Source: Aspidiotus rigidus
Lineage: Eukaryota > Arthropoda > Insecta > Hemiptera > Diaspididae
NCBI GenBank assembly: GCA_035079385.1
Contig: JAVHKY010000029.1
Location: 11,408,001-11,472,000 of the forward strand
Direction of reading: 5' to 3'
Length of the DNA stretch: 64,000 nucleotides
Shown: positions 1-11,000 of the stretch, one piece after another
How positions within the stretch are numbered: position 1 is the first letter of the stretch
Layout of the letters: each line of letters begins with the position of its first letter
Made by a program: the position numbers and the translations under genes
Notes under the pieces: generated by a model
What the model saw: only the letters and a program-made list of their open reading frames with translations
Databases searched by the model: none
Told to the model about the DNA's origin: nothing

Positions 1-197
1 CTCAATTTGTTTCCTTCTCCCGTTGTATTCATGTTAAAAATGGATCAGAAGTGGATTCTCGTAAAATTAAAAAGAAAATAATTCATAATTGTCTTTTTAC
101 ATTATTTTATTATGAGAACATTTGATTTTTGATTTGATTTGGTCTAGAATATTAATGTGTATTTGTATTTTTTTTTTTTTTTTTTGTTTATTGGCAG

Positions 198-397
198 ATT
201 GATAACGAAGTATTTTTGTTGAGCCATTTAAGAGGTTCAGGTCACCAACAGTGCGAAGCTAGCGTGAAATGCAGCGAGCGCTCCATCATCACGGATGCGC
301 CGGCGGATATTTTGCGTGAGAAAAAAAGCAGAGAGCAAGAACGACAAAAAACACTACGAAAGCGTTGCAAAAAAATACGACAACGTTTGTCCGCGAG
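198..397 (+). CDS. SCAPER: SCAPER exon with second half of C2H2 zinc finger
   Basis: The acceptor is TTGGCAG before 198 and the donor GTATTT follows 397; the exon ends in phase 2. It encodes the HLRGSGH finger histidines and a Lys/Arg-rich helix. The zinc-binding cysteines must lie in an exon upstream of this one; the 197 bases before it look like intron with a long T tract. Confidence 0.88.
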
Positions 398-3300
398 GTA
401 TTTGCTTTCGTAATTGATTTTTTTTCCCTGTTTTTGTTTTGGTTTCTTTCGCCTTTTTCGCTTTCCATGTTTATAGGCTTTCAAACTTTTACAGAATCGA
501 AACTTTTTATTGCGAATGTAAAAATTCTGAAAATATGCTTGTTTATTCGTTTCTTACAGAAGCGAAAAATATCTGGAGGAAAAGAACGCCGAACGAGAAA
601 CCGTTAAGAAGGTCGATTCGCCCAATAAGAAACGTATCGTCAAATCTATCAAAGAAATCGATAAAATAATAAATATGCAGGGCAGCGGTATTTGGGCGAA
701 TAATGATGTCATGAGTTTGGAAAGGAATTTGTTCGAAATTATTCGCGTACTCGAGAAAGGGGTAAAACGCAGCATAGTTATATTCATTCGTCCGTATTTT
801 TTTTTTCTTCGTGGAAATAATTCATTTTTGTTCCCTTTCACAGGATAAAAACGATCAGCGAACGTTTGCAGAGTTCGAAGGATTTACTATGCTTTCGAAA
901 ATCTATAGCTTCGCGCTCGATGTACCCAAAAATATGAGTCCTTGTCTTCCTCTTAAGTAAGTATTTTTCGAACAAAGAATGACAATTGAATGGCATTTGC
1001 TTGAGGATACCTTGCGAGGAGCGCTAAGGTTTTCCTCTACTCAGGCACTTTCGCGCACTGAAAAATTAATGATATTTTCAACAGAACTTGAAATTTTCTT
1101 ATTGCTGTAAAGTAGAAGACCTTAATTATAACGATCTCATATTTTCGGGTAGTCTCTAGAAATTTCGCCATTCATCCTCATGCGAAAGAACAATTAACAA
1201 GTATTTTTCATTGTGTTTGCAGATGTTTTGTGGTGGCGTCTAATCTATACATTAGTGCTTGTAACGATCACGTTGATAATTGTCTGTATGTGTTATTATC
1301 GAACAAGATTGTGCAAATTTTGGAGTTCCTGCTAAACCGTTTGAATGTAAGGCGCTTTTGTTTGTAGCGTTTTAGTTTGAATTTGTCTTTATCGTTTAAG
1401 GGATCAGAATGTCTATCGACCTTCAAAATTTAATTTTTCATTCCGTTTTAATATTCCCCAAATGTTGAGAGTATCGTATTTCATACTGGCTAATGGTTTC
1501 AAAGGCTAATATCCCTCTTTCCATTTGAAGACCATCCCCCAACCCGGAAGTTGAGTTCTAAGGTCGAAATTTCCCAAGTCTGATAAAGGCCAAACTCATT
1601 TGGCTTACTAAAGTGGCTAGACTAGAGCTACACCTGATCGGATAGATATCGTAATGCCAAATTCTAAATCTGAATTTTACAAATAAATCTTGAAATTTCA
1701 GTTGATAATGCCGAATAGCGATGTTCGAAATGGTATGGTTGTGTATAAAGCCGACACTGTGGCAGGTAAGCATCGTGTTACAATCCTTCATTCGTGATCG
1801 TTTGAATTTTTAATCATCTATGACCTGTGATTGCAGACGTCCTAATGCATTTGTGCTCTACCATCTTGTCGAATGTAACGTCCCTGACGAGCAACGGATC
1901 GAGCGAATCTGAGCTTGCGCAACATTTACAAGACGTTGTCAGGTATGTGTGGGTCGACCAACGAATTTAGGGAAAATTCACCCTCATTAACTCGAATGAT
2001 AATTTTGCAGTTATACTGTTTGCACCGGCATCGTTGATAAATTGGCTGTGTACTGTAGTAGTGTTCACGACGATAAATCGGCAAATTCCTTCTTTCTGTT
2101 GCACGCGATTCAATTCCTTACTCGTCTGGTAGAGACAAGGTAGGACTTTTTGATAAGAACTTAATTAGCGTATGCCGCGCCGTCTCCACTCATGAAAACG
2201 TTGACTATGGTATTTGCAGGCATCGAAGTATCGCAGATAAAGAGGACTGCACATCCTTAATGGCTACTTTGAAAGCGACTGAGTTAGTTGGCGCAGTTTC
2301 CATGCTGTACGCGATGCTGCTTCACCAAGTTAGTATGTCGGGAGCGGACAACCAGTTGAGTATGACGATTTTGCAGCCGGATGTTGTTAATGTGATAATC
2401 GTCACTCTGCAATTATTCAGTCGGGTGTGCGAACTGAATTTGGAATTTTTCCAGGTATGTAGTGCTGATCTAGGGTGTCTATTTGGTGTCGGACCGGTTA
2501 GTGCTAGTACCGCTTCCAATGAAAATGAAACAATCGATAAACGATGTTGAGAAGCTCGAGGGTAAAATAAGACGGGTATCCATTTCACTGGAAGCTTTCC
2601 TTAAACCGATCAAAATAGATTTTCATGAGAAGATAACTAGTAGGGCCTTCTACAAATTTCGTTCTCTTAATTTTTTCCTCAACATTTGTATGGAGAAATT
2701 ATCCGGATCCTATTTTCAATTTTATCGATTAGCGCTCCTAGCGGATGACCGGTCCGATTTGTAAAGTGAACTTTTCAAAGAACGAAATCAATATTCTGAT
2801 TTCTACACGAGCAGATACCCTTTCATCTACTGGACGGAATTTTCAAGTTCATCAGAATAATACGTAACTGTTAAATATTTCAGAATATTCTTGGCGCCGA
2901 AGGAATATCGTTGCAGGTGCGTCACATCGTTAGTTACCTATTGAAATATTGTGTTCAAAACGAAGGATACGTTGACCTGCTGCATCAAGTCATCAAATTT
3001 ATTGGTTTCTTCGCGATACATCATCACGAGAATCAAGTAAGTAGTGCACCCTGTTGCTAACCGTTTTATCGGCACGAGTTCATTGCTAACCAAACTGAAC
3101 CTTGATCGTCCAATTTCGGGTTGTTGGGGTTACGTTAACCCGGGGTTAGTAGTCAAATCGTGTTTGGTAAAACTGGCCCTCACCATGAAAATCCCGAGTT
3201 TACTTCTGTATGTAGGTACCTCATGTTTGATTTAAATGTTCTTCGGTTGATCCCCGACTATTTTCACGTTGTTTTCGAGCTAGCAAATTATTGCACAACT

Positions 3301-4409
3301 AAATTTCTTGAGAACATGGTACACATTTTGACAATTTTTTTGCGTGAGATTACCTGTAGACCTTTGTGAGTGACTAACAATCTGACTCTGAATATTTTAT
3401 CCAATTTTCTTTCGAAAGTGGACGATGATTTATAACAAGGTTGGGCTCCTTAGCCGATCGCATTCGCTAGGAACTAATCTTCCAAATTTATTGGCTTTGG
3501 CGGAGGGTTGTCATTGGCTGAGCAAAAACCAGTGTATTGCAGGGTACGCCAAAAACTGAAAGTCAACTTTTATTCCATCTTCAATAGCAGATACAAGTAG
3601 TAAAAGAAGCCAATTTTTTTTGCCTTTTAAGGACCTGGAAATTTTCTAAATTTTAACCTTTTTGCTAATTTGAAGTGCGTAGACAAATACAATAAAGTCG
3701 ATTTAGGAAATGAATTCATGTTTCATGAAATCACATACAGAAGGCCTAATGCTCAACACAGGAAGCATAATTACTAACTGGGAGAGGAAATTCGCGCTTC
3801 TTTTTTTCTTTCTTGAATTTTGTCTTCAAATCTATTGATTAGGTAATCAGCCGAGAAACTGAAAAAAAGCCAAGACTGAAATTTTCATCTGCAATAAGTT
3901 GGCAAAAATGTACATAACTTACGGGTATCACTTGATTTTTTTTTTCACTGATTTTTTATATCAACTGAGATCCAGAATAATCAATTTATATCAAAACTGC
4001 TCCTTGGCAATAGAATGATTTTTTTTTTTGAAAATTATGAAAAACTTATTTGACATCATTCATTATTATTTTTTTTTCAGATGATACTGCAATCGGGATC
4101 CACTCCTACGGTACTACAACAGCTGTCAAACTTACCGTTTGCCTATTTTAGTAATCCAAACTTGGTCCGTATCCTCTTTCCAACTCTGTTGGCGTGCTGT
4201 GTCGATAATCCTCAAAACAAAATGATTTTAGACCAAGAAATGTCATTCCAGGTAACTTTGCTACACATTGTTTTTATAGTTTTGCTTCTTTCTCCCATGA
4301 TATTTTTGTCGATGCAAAATTGTATCTTTCTTTTATTTTACAGTTATTAGAAGATTTTAAAAATTCGGAAGAATCCAAAAACATTCCATTGATGAAGTTA
4401 TTACATTAA
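198..4409 (+). CDS. SCAPER: SCAPER C-terminal part, 11 exons (5' part lies outside the window)
   Basis: SCAPER is the S-phase cyclin A-associated protein of the endoplasmic reticulum. Exons read 198-397, 560-761, 844-956, 1223-1346, 1702-1765, 1837-1942, 2011-2139, 2220-2454, 2884-3036, 4081-4251 and 4344-4409. All introns are GT..AG, phases are continuous, and the joined frame gives 520 residues plus stop. The first exon holds the histidine half of a C2H2 zinc finger (HLRGSGH) and a basic helix; the others encode the helical, ARM-like C-terminal region. Recognition rests on the run of family motifs ATELVGAVSMLY, GAEGISLQVRH, SGSTPTVLQQL, LPFAYFS and ILDQEMSFQ, in the order I know from vertebrate SCAPER. 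Only about 20 residues follow the last conserved block, so the tail is shorter than in human. The start is outside the window. The identity is confident; the precise cellular role is taken from the vertebrate family. Confidence 0.93.
560..761 (+). CDS. SCAPER: SCAPER exon
   Basis: The acceptor TTACAG precedes 560 and the donor GTAAAA follows 761. The exon completes the split Arg codon and encodes a charged helix followed by the segment LERNLFEIIRVLEKG, which opens the helical C-terminal region. It ends on a codon boundary. Confidence 0.88.
844..956 (+). CDS. SCAPER: SCAPER exon
   Basis: The acceptor TTTCACAG precedes 844 and the donor GTAAGT follows 956 (phase 2). It encodes TFAEFEGFTMLSKIYSFAL, a helical repeat segment of the family. 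Confidence 0.9.
1223..1346 (+). CDS. SCAPER: SCAPER exon
   Basis: The acceptor TTTGCAG precedes 1223 and the donor GTAAGG follows 1346. It encodes the segment CLYVLLSNKIVQILEFLL and ends on a codon boundary. The following 355-bp intron holds no other feature that I recognise. Confidence 0.88.
1702..1765 (+). CDS. SCAPER: SCAPER short exon
   Basis: A 64-base exon with acceptor ATTTCAG and donor GTAAGC, ending in phase 1. The frame stays open into the next exon, which supports a real small exon rather than a chance match. Confidence 0.8.
1837..1942 (+). CDS. SCAPER: SCAPER exon
   Basis: The acceptor ATTGCAG precedes 1837 and the donor GTATGT follows 1942. It encodes a helical segment ending in LAQHLQDVV, which leads into the conserved YTVCTGIVDKL motif of the next exon. 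Confidence 0.88.
2011..2139 (+). CDS. SCAPER: SCAPER exon
   Basis: The acceptor TTTTGCAG precedes 2011 and the donor GTAGGA follows 2139. It encodes YTVCTGIVDKLAVYC, equivalent to the family's conserved Y-V-C-x-G-L-I-D-K-L motif, then a Leu-rich helix. Confidence 0.92.
2220..2454 (+). CDS. SCAPER: SCAPER exon
   Basis: The acceptor ATTTGCAG precedes 2220 and the donor GTATGT follows 2454. It encodes LKATELVGAVSMLYAML and the downstream helix ending NLEFFQ, one of the best conserved parts of the family. The following intron (2455-2883) has open frames but no coding signature. Confidence 0.93.
2884..3036 (+). CDS. SCAPER: SCAPER exon
   Basis: The acceptor ATTTCAG precedes 2884 and the donor GTAAGT follows 3036. 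It encodes ILGAEGISLQVRHIVSYLL and GFFAIHHHENQ, both directly matching conserved family motifs. The exon is a whole number of codons. Confidence 0.94.
3037..4080 (+). other. Large SCAPER intron with interspersed-repeat fragment
   Basis: A 1,044-bp intron, AT-rich in its second half. The stretch around 3055-3190 contains GTTTGGTAAAACTGGCCCT, which recurs at about 33,078 together with a GGTTAACCC-like motif, so a piece of a dispersed repeat sits in this intron. The far 3' end is a long pyrimidine tract before the acceptor. Confidence 0.6.
4081..4251 (+). CDS. SCAPER: SCAPER penultimate exon
   Basis: A T-rich tract and CAG precede 4081; the donor GTAACT follows 4251. It encodes SGSTPTVLQQLSNLPFAYF and the NPQNKMILDQEMSFQ end motif, the most recognisable SCAPER block. 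Confidence 0.95.
4344..4409 (+). CDS. SCAPER: SCAPER last coding exon and stop
   Basis: The acceptor TTTTACAG precedes 4344. The exon encodes a 21-residue charged tail and stops at TAA 4407-4409. It is much shorter than the vertebrate C-terminal tail. Confidence 0.82.
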   Translation, partial: LLEDFKNSEESKNIPLMKLLH

Positions 4410-4546
4410 CTTTCAAAATGAATCTCACCCCAATGTGTACTTCTTTTGTGATGTAAAGTTACTAACTTCTACTAGTCTTCAGCGTGCAAAAGTAATATTA
4501 GTAATAATTAAAGAAGTGATTTTGTCTAATAAACCTCAACGTAACC
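4410..4546 (+). terminator. SCAPER 3' UTR with poly(A) signal
   Basis: AATAAA lies at 4528-4533, about 120 bases after the stop, followed after 13 bases by a run of A. This fits a short 3' UTR with a canonical poly(A) signal; the exact cleavage site is not visible. Confidence 0.7.
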
Positions 4547-4562
4547 AAAAAAAAAAAAAAAA

Positions 4563-6180
4563 CATAAACATGTCAAATTTTAATAATACATGCGATATTT
4601 TAATACGGGGATTATATTTTTCATAATTTTAATTTTTTGAACTACCTATTATTTTAAATCTCGTTTGTTCATCTTTTTACAAAAATTTTGTCTTAAGTAT
4701 TATAGGTCTCGATTTGCGTGTTTTTATTTGTTTACAATTCGTGAATAATCGAATGATTGGAAAATTTTTTATATGGGAAAATACTTGATTCATAATAATA
4801 AAAATAGTTGTTGTTTTTAGATTTGTCAAGTTTTTGTTCACGATAGTACGGATTGCAAAAAAAAAAAGTTTGCAACAATATTATGCATGATTTTAAAATT
4901 AATCCTCGGCTGACTAGCTTCAGTCACGTATTTTGCATTTTCGTGGCTAAGCAATTTTTCAATTGTAACGGAAAATGAGAGTATTACTGTTCGCGCATTC
5001 TCTCAAGAGAGGTCAGAGCCGACTTTTCTATTTTTCATACATGAACGCACTCCAAATCACAATCGTTTACAATTCATTTGCATTTCGTTCAACGCGCGCG
5101 TAACTTTGTTTTGATCGACATGCGGAAGTTTCCTCTCTTCATTTTTTCCATCAGCTTTTGTTGAGTGAAAGGAAGCGATGGAATGAAGAAAGGAATTCTT
5201 AAATTGTCTTAGTGTAGAAATATAAAAACATTTCCAGTAAATTATGCACGAAATATGGTACGAATTTGATGAATCTCGGTTCTCGAACGTACGCTTTAAA
5301 AAAATAACATGTCTTTCTTAGTATCGCAAATAATGACAGATTGATCAAAACTACTTTCTCACCTTGTATGTTTTATATAACGTCTTTACCACTTTGACTA
5401 AAGTTGACTGTTTGGCGATTAAAGAAGGAGATGCAAACTTGAAAATTGATCAAACTCAACAAAAATATCTAATTAAGAAACTTTGGATAGATTATATATA
5501 TTTTTTCTTTATGAGTATAGGGGCAAAAAATAGGTAATCTAGCAGTAGAGAATTCCAAAAATTTGGTGAGTTATCATTTATGACAGGAAAATTTCTCTCT
5601 CAATATTTTTTCCCTTAGAAGAATAGTTTAGCAAAGATAGGCGTTTGAAAAAACTCTTATTCAAATTTTATTACTGGACCGAACCAAAATTTTTGATAGA
5701 GCTTTACATTTCTAAATATGTGATTGACATTGTCATAGACTTGGATAGTGCTTATGGAATAGAATTTAAAATTTTCAAAATGCAAATAATTGTCTTTCTC
5801 AAAAAACTAAACCAATGTTGGTACGTTGAACAAAAAATGTTTGAACTTCACCCTGTAAAAATTTTTCTATATGAAGCAAAAAGGAGAGAAAGGAAGAAAA
5901 TAAAGTTACAGGCGGCGGAGGGGACCTTCACGCAAGTAAAAACTATGTATATTAATAGAATCATTTACCTTCCAAGACGTTACTGATATTTCAGTACATA
6001 TATTTTGTAATAATTAATGTCTATCGGTATTCCATCTTTTATTTTGATCTTTCAAGCATTGCTATTTTATACCTCCAATCCAGGAATTTCCAGATTGGAT
6101 GTTTTAACTGAGGCAGTCTTCAGCACATGATTAAAACCTGGAAATAGCTATGCGGAAAAAAATATATACCTAGTAAAAAA
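4563..6180. other. AT-rich intergenic DNA, nothing recognised
   Basis: No homology-bearing frame is visible. A 113-codon frame at 5645-5986 (+) has the Ile/Phe/Lys/Tyr bias expected from AT-rich noncoding DNA and no motif. Confidence 0.5.
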
Positions 6181-6289
6181 AACTCGCAGCCCACTTTGTG
6201 AGTCGCTCGGAGTTGCCTTCATTAACCTTGTTAATTGAGGCAAACAGGGAACCTGTTTTATGAGCGTCACTATTGTGTATTCTCACTCC

Positions 6290-6785
6290 TTTATAGCTTG
6301 CCTTCGTTATACTAGGAATTTCAAACTTGAGCCTTCATTTTACTAGGCCTAATATACTATACTTCTAGGCCTGTGGTAAGCCCAAAGTCCTATAATAACT
6401 AGCCTACGAAATTTTAAACTTTAGCCTACATGATACTGGGTCTGATATACTATACTAGGCCTATAATAAGTAGCCTAAAAAATTTCGAACTTTAGCCTTC
6501 ATTATAATAGGCCTAATATACTGTACTAGGTCTATAAGAAGTAGCCTGGAAAATGTCAAACCTTATCTTTCATTATACTGAGCCTAATATACCATACTAG
6601 GTCTATAATATGTAGCCTAAAAAATTTCAAACTCCAGCCTTCATTATACTAGGCCTATGATGACTAGCCTGAAAAATTTCGAATTTTAGCCTTCGTTACA
6701 ACAGACTTGGTATGCAGTATAACTAGGCTTACACTTAGACCTAATACTGTATACAGTATCTATACTAAACTAGCCTGAAACACCT
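6290..6785 (+). repeat. 71-bp tandem repeat (ACTAGGCCTA family)
   Basis: About six diverged units begin with GCCTTCATTATACTAGGCCT and end with AGCCTAAAAAATTTCAAACT. One unit counted base by base is 71 bp; others vary by small indels. A further partial array of the same family lies at 37,927-38,060. Confidence 0.8.
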
Positions 6786-6872
6786 ACCATATAAAGCTCG
6801 GAGGAAGAAATTTTTTCAAGTCCCCCTCCTATCATATATAGCCCAGAGGTAAAAATTTTTCCAAGTCCCACG
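6786..6872 (-). repeat. Two units of the window-wide ~48-bp minisatellite
   Basis: Units contain TTTTTCAAGTCCCCCTCCTA, then TCATATATAG and a CGGAGG or CAGAGG step. This is the motif that forms long arrays at 40.9-42.0 and 46-50 kb. It directly abuts the 71-bp array. Confidence 0.75.
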
Positions 6873-7138
6873 TTTTGCCTCCCGGCGCTCGTCATTTTTC
6901 TTCAAAATACCCTCCGATAAGACAGGTTCCAATATTTGTATATATTCTTATCACTAATTGTATACAGTCACATGTATTACCGCTAGAGGTGGACGAGTTG
7001 ACCATATTTTGGTTACAGAGTTTGGAGCTAGCTCCCAAAAACTATGGAGCTGAGAGGTGAGAAGAAAGAGGGAGCAACTCCCAATCTCTGTTAGTAATGA
7101 CATGACTCTCATTCTTTGTGTGCAGGTCAGTGTTGATA

Positions 7139-7351
7139 CTAACCAATATCGGTGGGCAGCCAAATTTGAGTATGACCTTCTATGAAGTGTCCCTGCTGAC
7201 CATACGTATCAAATGCCTTGCAGTGGTCCACAAAGATAGCGTGAAGTTGCGAGCGCTGCTCGATCATATTTCCTGCAGATGTCTCAACGCAAACAAGAAA
7301 ACGCGGGAAGACCGCGTTCCTTAAATTAAAGAAGTTATTTAAAATCTTCAT
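7139..7351 (-). pseudogene. Short non-LTR reverse transcriptase fragment (palm motif)
   Basis: The minus-strand frame contains ETSAGNMIEQRSQLHAIFVD followed by HCKAFD. That resembles the region around the first catalytic aspartate of RTE- or CR1-type reverse transcriptases, where an F-V-D-x-x-K-A-F-D motif is usual. No other RT motifs are readable nearby, so this is at best a small decayed fragment. The surrounding 6.9-7.8 kb shows no other gene. Confidence 0.35.
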
Positions 7352-7836
7352 TGGTCACGCAGACCGCAAAATGCTGTTGTAGGCCGTGATTTGTGACATC
7401 AGAGGAAATCTGTCTATTCTTGGTGATACTCTGCTACATAGAGCTGTCGATATTTGCGAATGTTGTGAACATTTCTGATCATAGCAAGAAAATCAATCTG
7501 ATCGAAAATTGGCCTCTAAAAAATAGGCTTCAAAATGCAGGGACGGCATCAATTCTTGAACACTCTACAACGACCCTCAAAAAGCTCCATAAGTGTTCCG
7601 CAATGTTCCAAATTGATTGCAAACGGCCTTGATCAACCAGTTTGTAAACCAAAATCGATACCTAGAATCAAAATCATAAAAAACGAAAAAAAAATCGGTT
7701 TTTTAAGCTCTCAAATTTTTTAAATCGTAACGAAAAAAATCGAGTAAAAAAAAACCATAATATAGATTTTTCTTTGGCCTTAATTTCAACTGCACCACTA
7801 GAGGCCTTAAAAAAAACGATCTTATCTTCTTAATTA

Positions 7837-7984
7837 TATTGTAGGTAGGCGCGCACGACACCCGTTAATTATTATTGGCTGCTATGTACAAAATTATGTA
7901 TCGTATCTAAAAATCAGTTTTGTACTTTTCTTTTATCGTTACTTCGAATAAAACCTTCCTTGTAACCACAACATAATTTAAAAG
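7837..7984 (+). repeat. 5' LTR of Copia element 1 (148 bp)
   Basis: Identical over its whole length to 12134-12281. It contains CGAATAAAACC, a plausible poly(A) signal region (AATAAA). It starts TATTGTAGGTAGG and ends AATTTAAAAG, preceded by AATTA. Confidence 0.92.
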
Positions 7985-7999
7985 GTTATGGGCCCAGGA
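7985..7999 (+). promoter_or_regulatory. Primer binding site, half-tRNA initiator Met type
   Basis: GTTATGGGCCCAGG follows the LTR directly; with the last LTR base it reads GGTTATGGGCCCAG. This is complementary to the internal (anticodon-arm) part of initiator tRNA-Met, the unusual primer used by Drosophila copia, rather than to a tRNA 3' end. Confidence 0.85.
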
Positions 8000-8065
8000 G
8001 TTCATTAACAGATTTTAGTTGATTTTTTTTTAAAGAAAAAATTCTTTTAGAACTCATTTCGCGTT

Positions 8066-11000
8066 ATGGAAGGTCTAGCGAAGAATATTAAACCTCTGAG
8101 CGGAGAGGTTGACTGGACAATTTGGAAGCGAAAGATTCGCGACGTTTTGGGCTACCACGAAAATGGAATCGACGTAATCGAAGACAAATTGAAGAAACCA
8201 ACGGCATTAGAATTGGGAGCATCGGATGCGGAAATCAAAGAGCATAAGAAGAAAGACGAAGCATTTCGTAAGACTAACAGTTATGCCAAATCTTTAATTA
8301 GTGTCACCGTTACAGACGACGTGTACCAGAGAATTATGAATACGGAGACGGCGGCAGAGACCTGGAAAATGCTTCACTCGCATTACGAAGCCACCGCAAA
8401 GGACCAGGTATTCAGGACTTGCATAGACTTTTTCGCATTTTCGTGGACGTCAGGCGAAGATGTATCTACTCATATCGCAAAGCTAAAGAACTTGTGGGTA
8501 GATCTAAATAATGGCCTGGAGCTGAAGCAGCTTGAACCTCTACCCGAACTACTACTCGTAAGTAAGATTTTGCATATGCTACCAAGTTCATTTGAAAACT
8601 TTAGGTCAAGTTGGATGTTGCTTACGAAGGACAACGTGAAGACGTTAGACGAACTCATTGCGCAACTTTGTATGTTCGAACGAAATTTCGCAAGCACGCT
8701 GCATAGTAGCGAGAAGTTGACCCAAGAAGCGCTAATTGTAAAATCGAGTGGTAATAGAAATAGATCGGGTGCAGGCAGAAGAGCAGGCAAAGGAACTGAC
8801 AAAGGGTTAAAAAAGAATACCCGTTGCAACTATTGCTTTGACGAAGGCCACTGGGTAAGGAAATGCCCAAAATGGTTTGCGGATGGTTGTCCAAAAAAGA
8901 AGGAAGCACAGAGTAATGTGACAGAGCCAGACACATCCAAGGTTGCTCTGATTTCGATCTGCGAAGAAGCTTTTGTAGTAGAAAATGACAAAAGAAGCTG
9001 GTGGGTGGATAATGGAGCCACTCGACACATCACGAATAGTCGCGAACAGTTTGTCAAATTTAACGAGTTCCCAACCTCCTACTCAGTGAAGACGGCTGAC
9101 AACCAAAGCCTGAAAGCAGTGGGGTCGGGGACCATTGAGATTTTGTCCCTCATAGATGGTAAAGTGTCTCATCTTAGGCTAGAAGATGTATGGTACGTTC
9201 CAAATATCTCAAGGAATTTGTTTTCGGTGCTAGCCGCACACGACAGAAATGCAGATAGCGAGTTCAGATCATCAACAACGAGTTGTTCCTTCTGGATAAA
9301 AGGGAAGAAAGTTTTGAACGGAGTTCGAGAACAACATGGTACGCTATATAGAGCGGAAATAGAAGCGCGAGTTGCTGAACTCAAGGCAGATGCGAACACA
9401 ACTGTTAATGATAACTCACTACTACAATTGTACCATGAGAGATGGGGCCACCAGGACAAGCGACACGTGAAGAAAAAGCTGCAGGACGAACTGCACTTGA
9501 AAGTAAATGTAGACGATAGAATTTGCGAACCATGCGTGTATGGTAAAACTCATCGTCAACCATTTGGTACGAGAAGAAAGGCTCAGACACCTGGCGAATT
9601 AATGTTTACCGATGTATGCGGGCCCTTTGACGATTCATTTGGTAAGAAACGTTATTTTACAGTATTTAAAGACGCCTTCACCAAATTTCGTTACATTTTT
9701 CTATTGAGAGAAAAATCGGAAGTTAAAATAGTTCTAGAGGAAATGATTGCGCACGCTAAGACGCAAGGTCACAGAATCAAGGAAATTCTGAGTGACAACG
9801 GCGGCGAAATCGTTAATGAGGACGTGAAAAGAATACTGAAGAGAGAAGGTATTACGCATCGGCTTACAGCTCCTTACACGCCGCAGCAGAATCCTAGCGA
9901 ACGTGAAAATCGAACGGTAGTCGAGATGGCGCGAAGTTTCAAATACTCAAACACGTCACTCATCAACTTTCCAGAAGCTATTTGGGCCGAGCTAGTTAAG
10001 ACATCAGTCTACGTATCGAATAGAACAGGCAAGTCGTCGGTAGAAGGGATGAGCCCGTACAAACTATGGCTAGGAACAAAGCCAAGAATCAAGCACCTTC
10101 GTATCATCAGTTCGCTATGCTTCGTACATATACCAACCAAAAAGAGAAGAAAAATGGACCAGAAAGCTATTGAAGGTTTTCTCGTCGGTTACGACGCAGA
10201 TGAAAGGTATAGAATTTACCTGAAAGAAAGCGGAAAGATTATTACTTCAAGGGACGTAATTTTTCAAGAAAGACTTCAAGAGTGTTTAAGGAAGGTAGAG
10301 ATACCAGACGCCAGTGCGCCTAGTCCCGAAAGTGAAAACAAGGAGGATCATCACAAATCGGAGACAGAATCACCTCTGAACGATAGCGCGTATGAAGACG
10401 CAGCATCAGAGCAAGAGGATGAGGAAGAGAAACCCACAGTCTCAAGGAAGAGTTTGCGTGATAGAAGCAAGATTCAACGACCCGATTATTACGACAGTTC
10501 TGTAATGATGACGGAGGCTGAGATTTTTGTTCTAACCGCAAATAACTCTGAGACTGAACCACAGACCTACTCTGAGGCGATTGAAAGCAAGGATAGCCTC
10601 AAGTGGAAAGAAGCTATGGAAAAAGAGATTTCCTCACTGAAAGAAAACAACACTTGGGAACTTGCAGAGCTTCCAAAAGATAGGAAAGCGCTACCGAGTA
10701 AATGGACTTTCAGAATAAAGTTGAACCCCAATGGAAGCATCGACAAGTATAAAGCTAGGCTCGTCGTCAAAGGGTTCAATCAGCGCGAAGGTATCGATTA
10801 TACGCAGACGTTCAGTCCAGTAGCACGACTTAGTACAGTACGCCTGGTAATTGCGATAGCGGCAAGCGAGAATATGTTTCTAGCTCAATTTGACGTTTCG
10901 ACCGCATTTCTTTACGGCAAACTGGAAGAAACAATCTTCATGAAGCAACCAGAAGGCTATGACGATGGGAGCGATAGAGCATGCAGGCTAATAAGAAGTC

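Noticed and set aside
5645..5986. 113-codon plus-strand frame
   Set aside because: Composition matches translated AT-rich spacer; no family motif.
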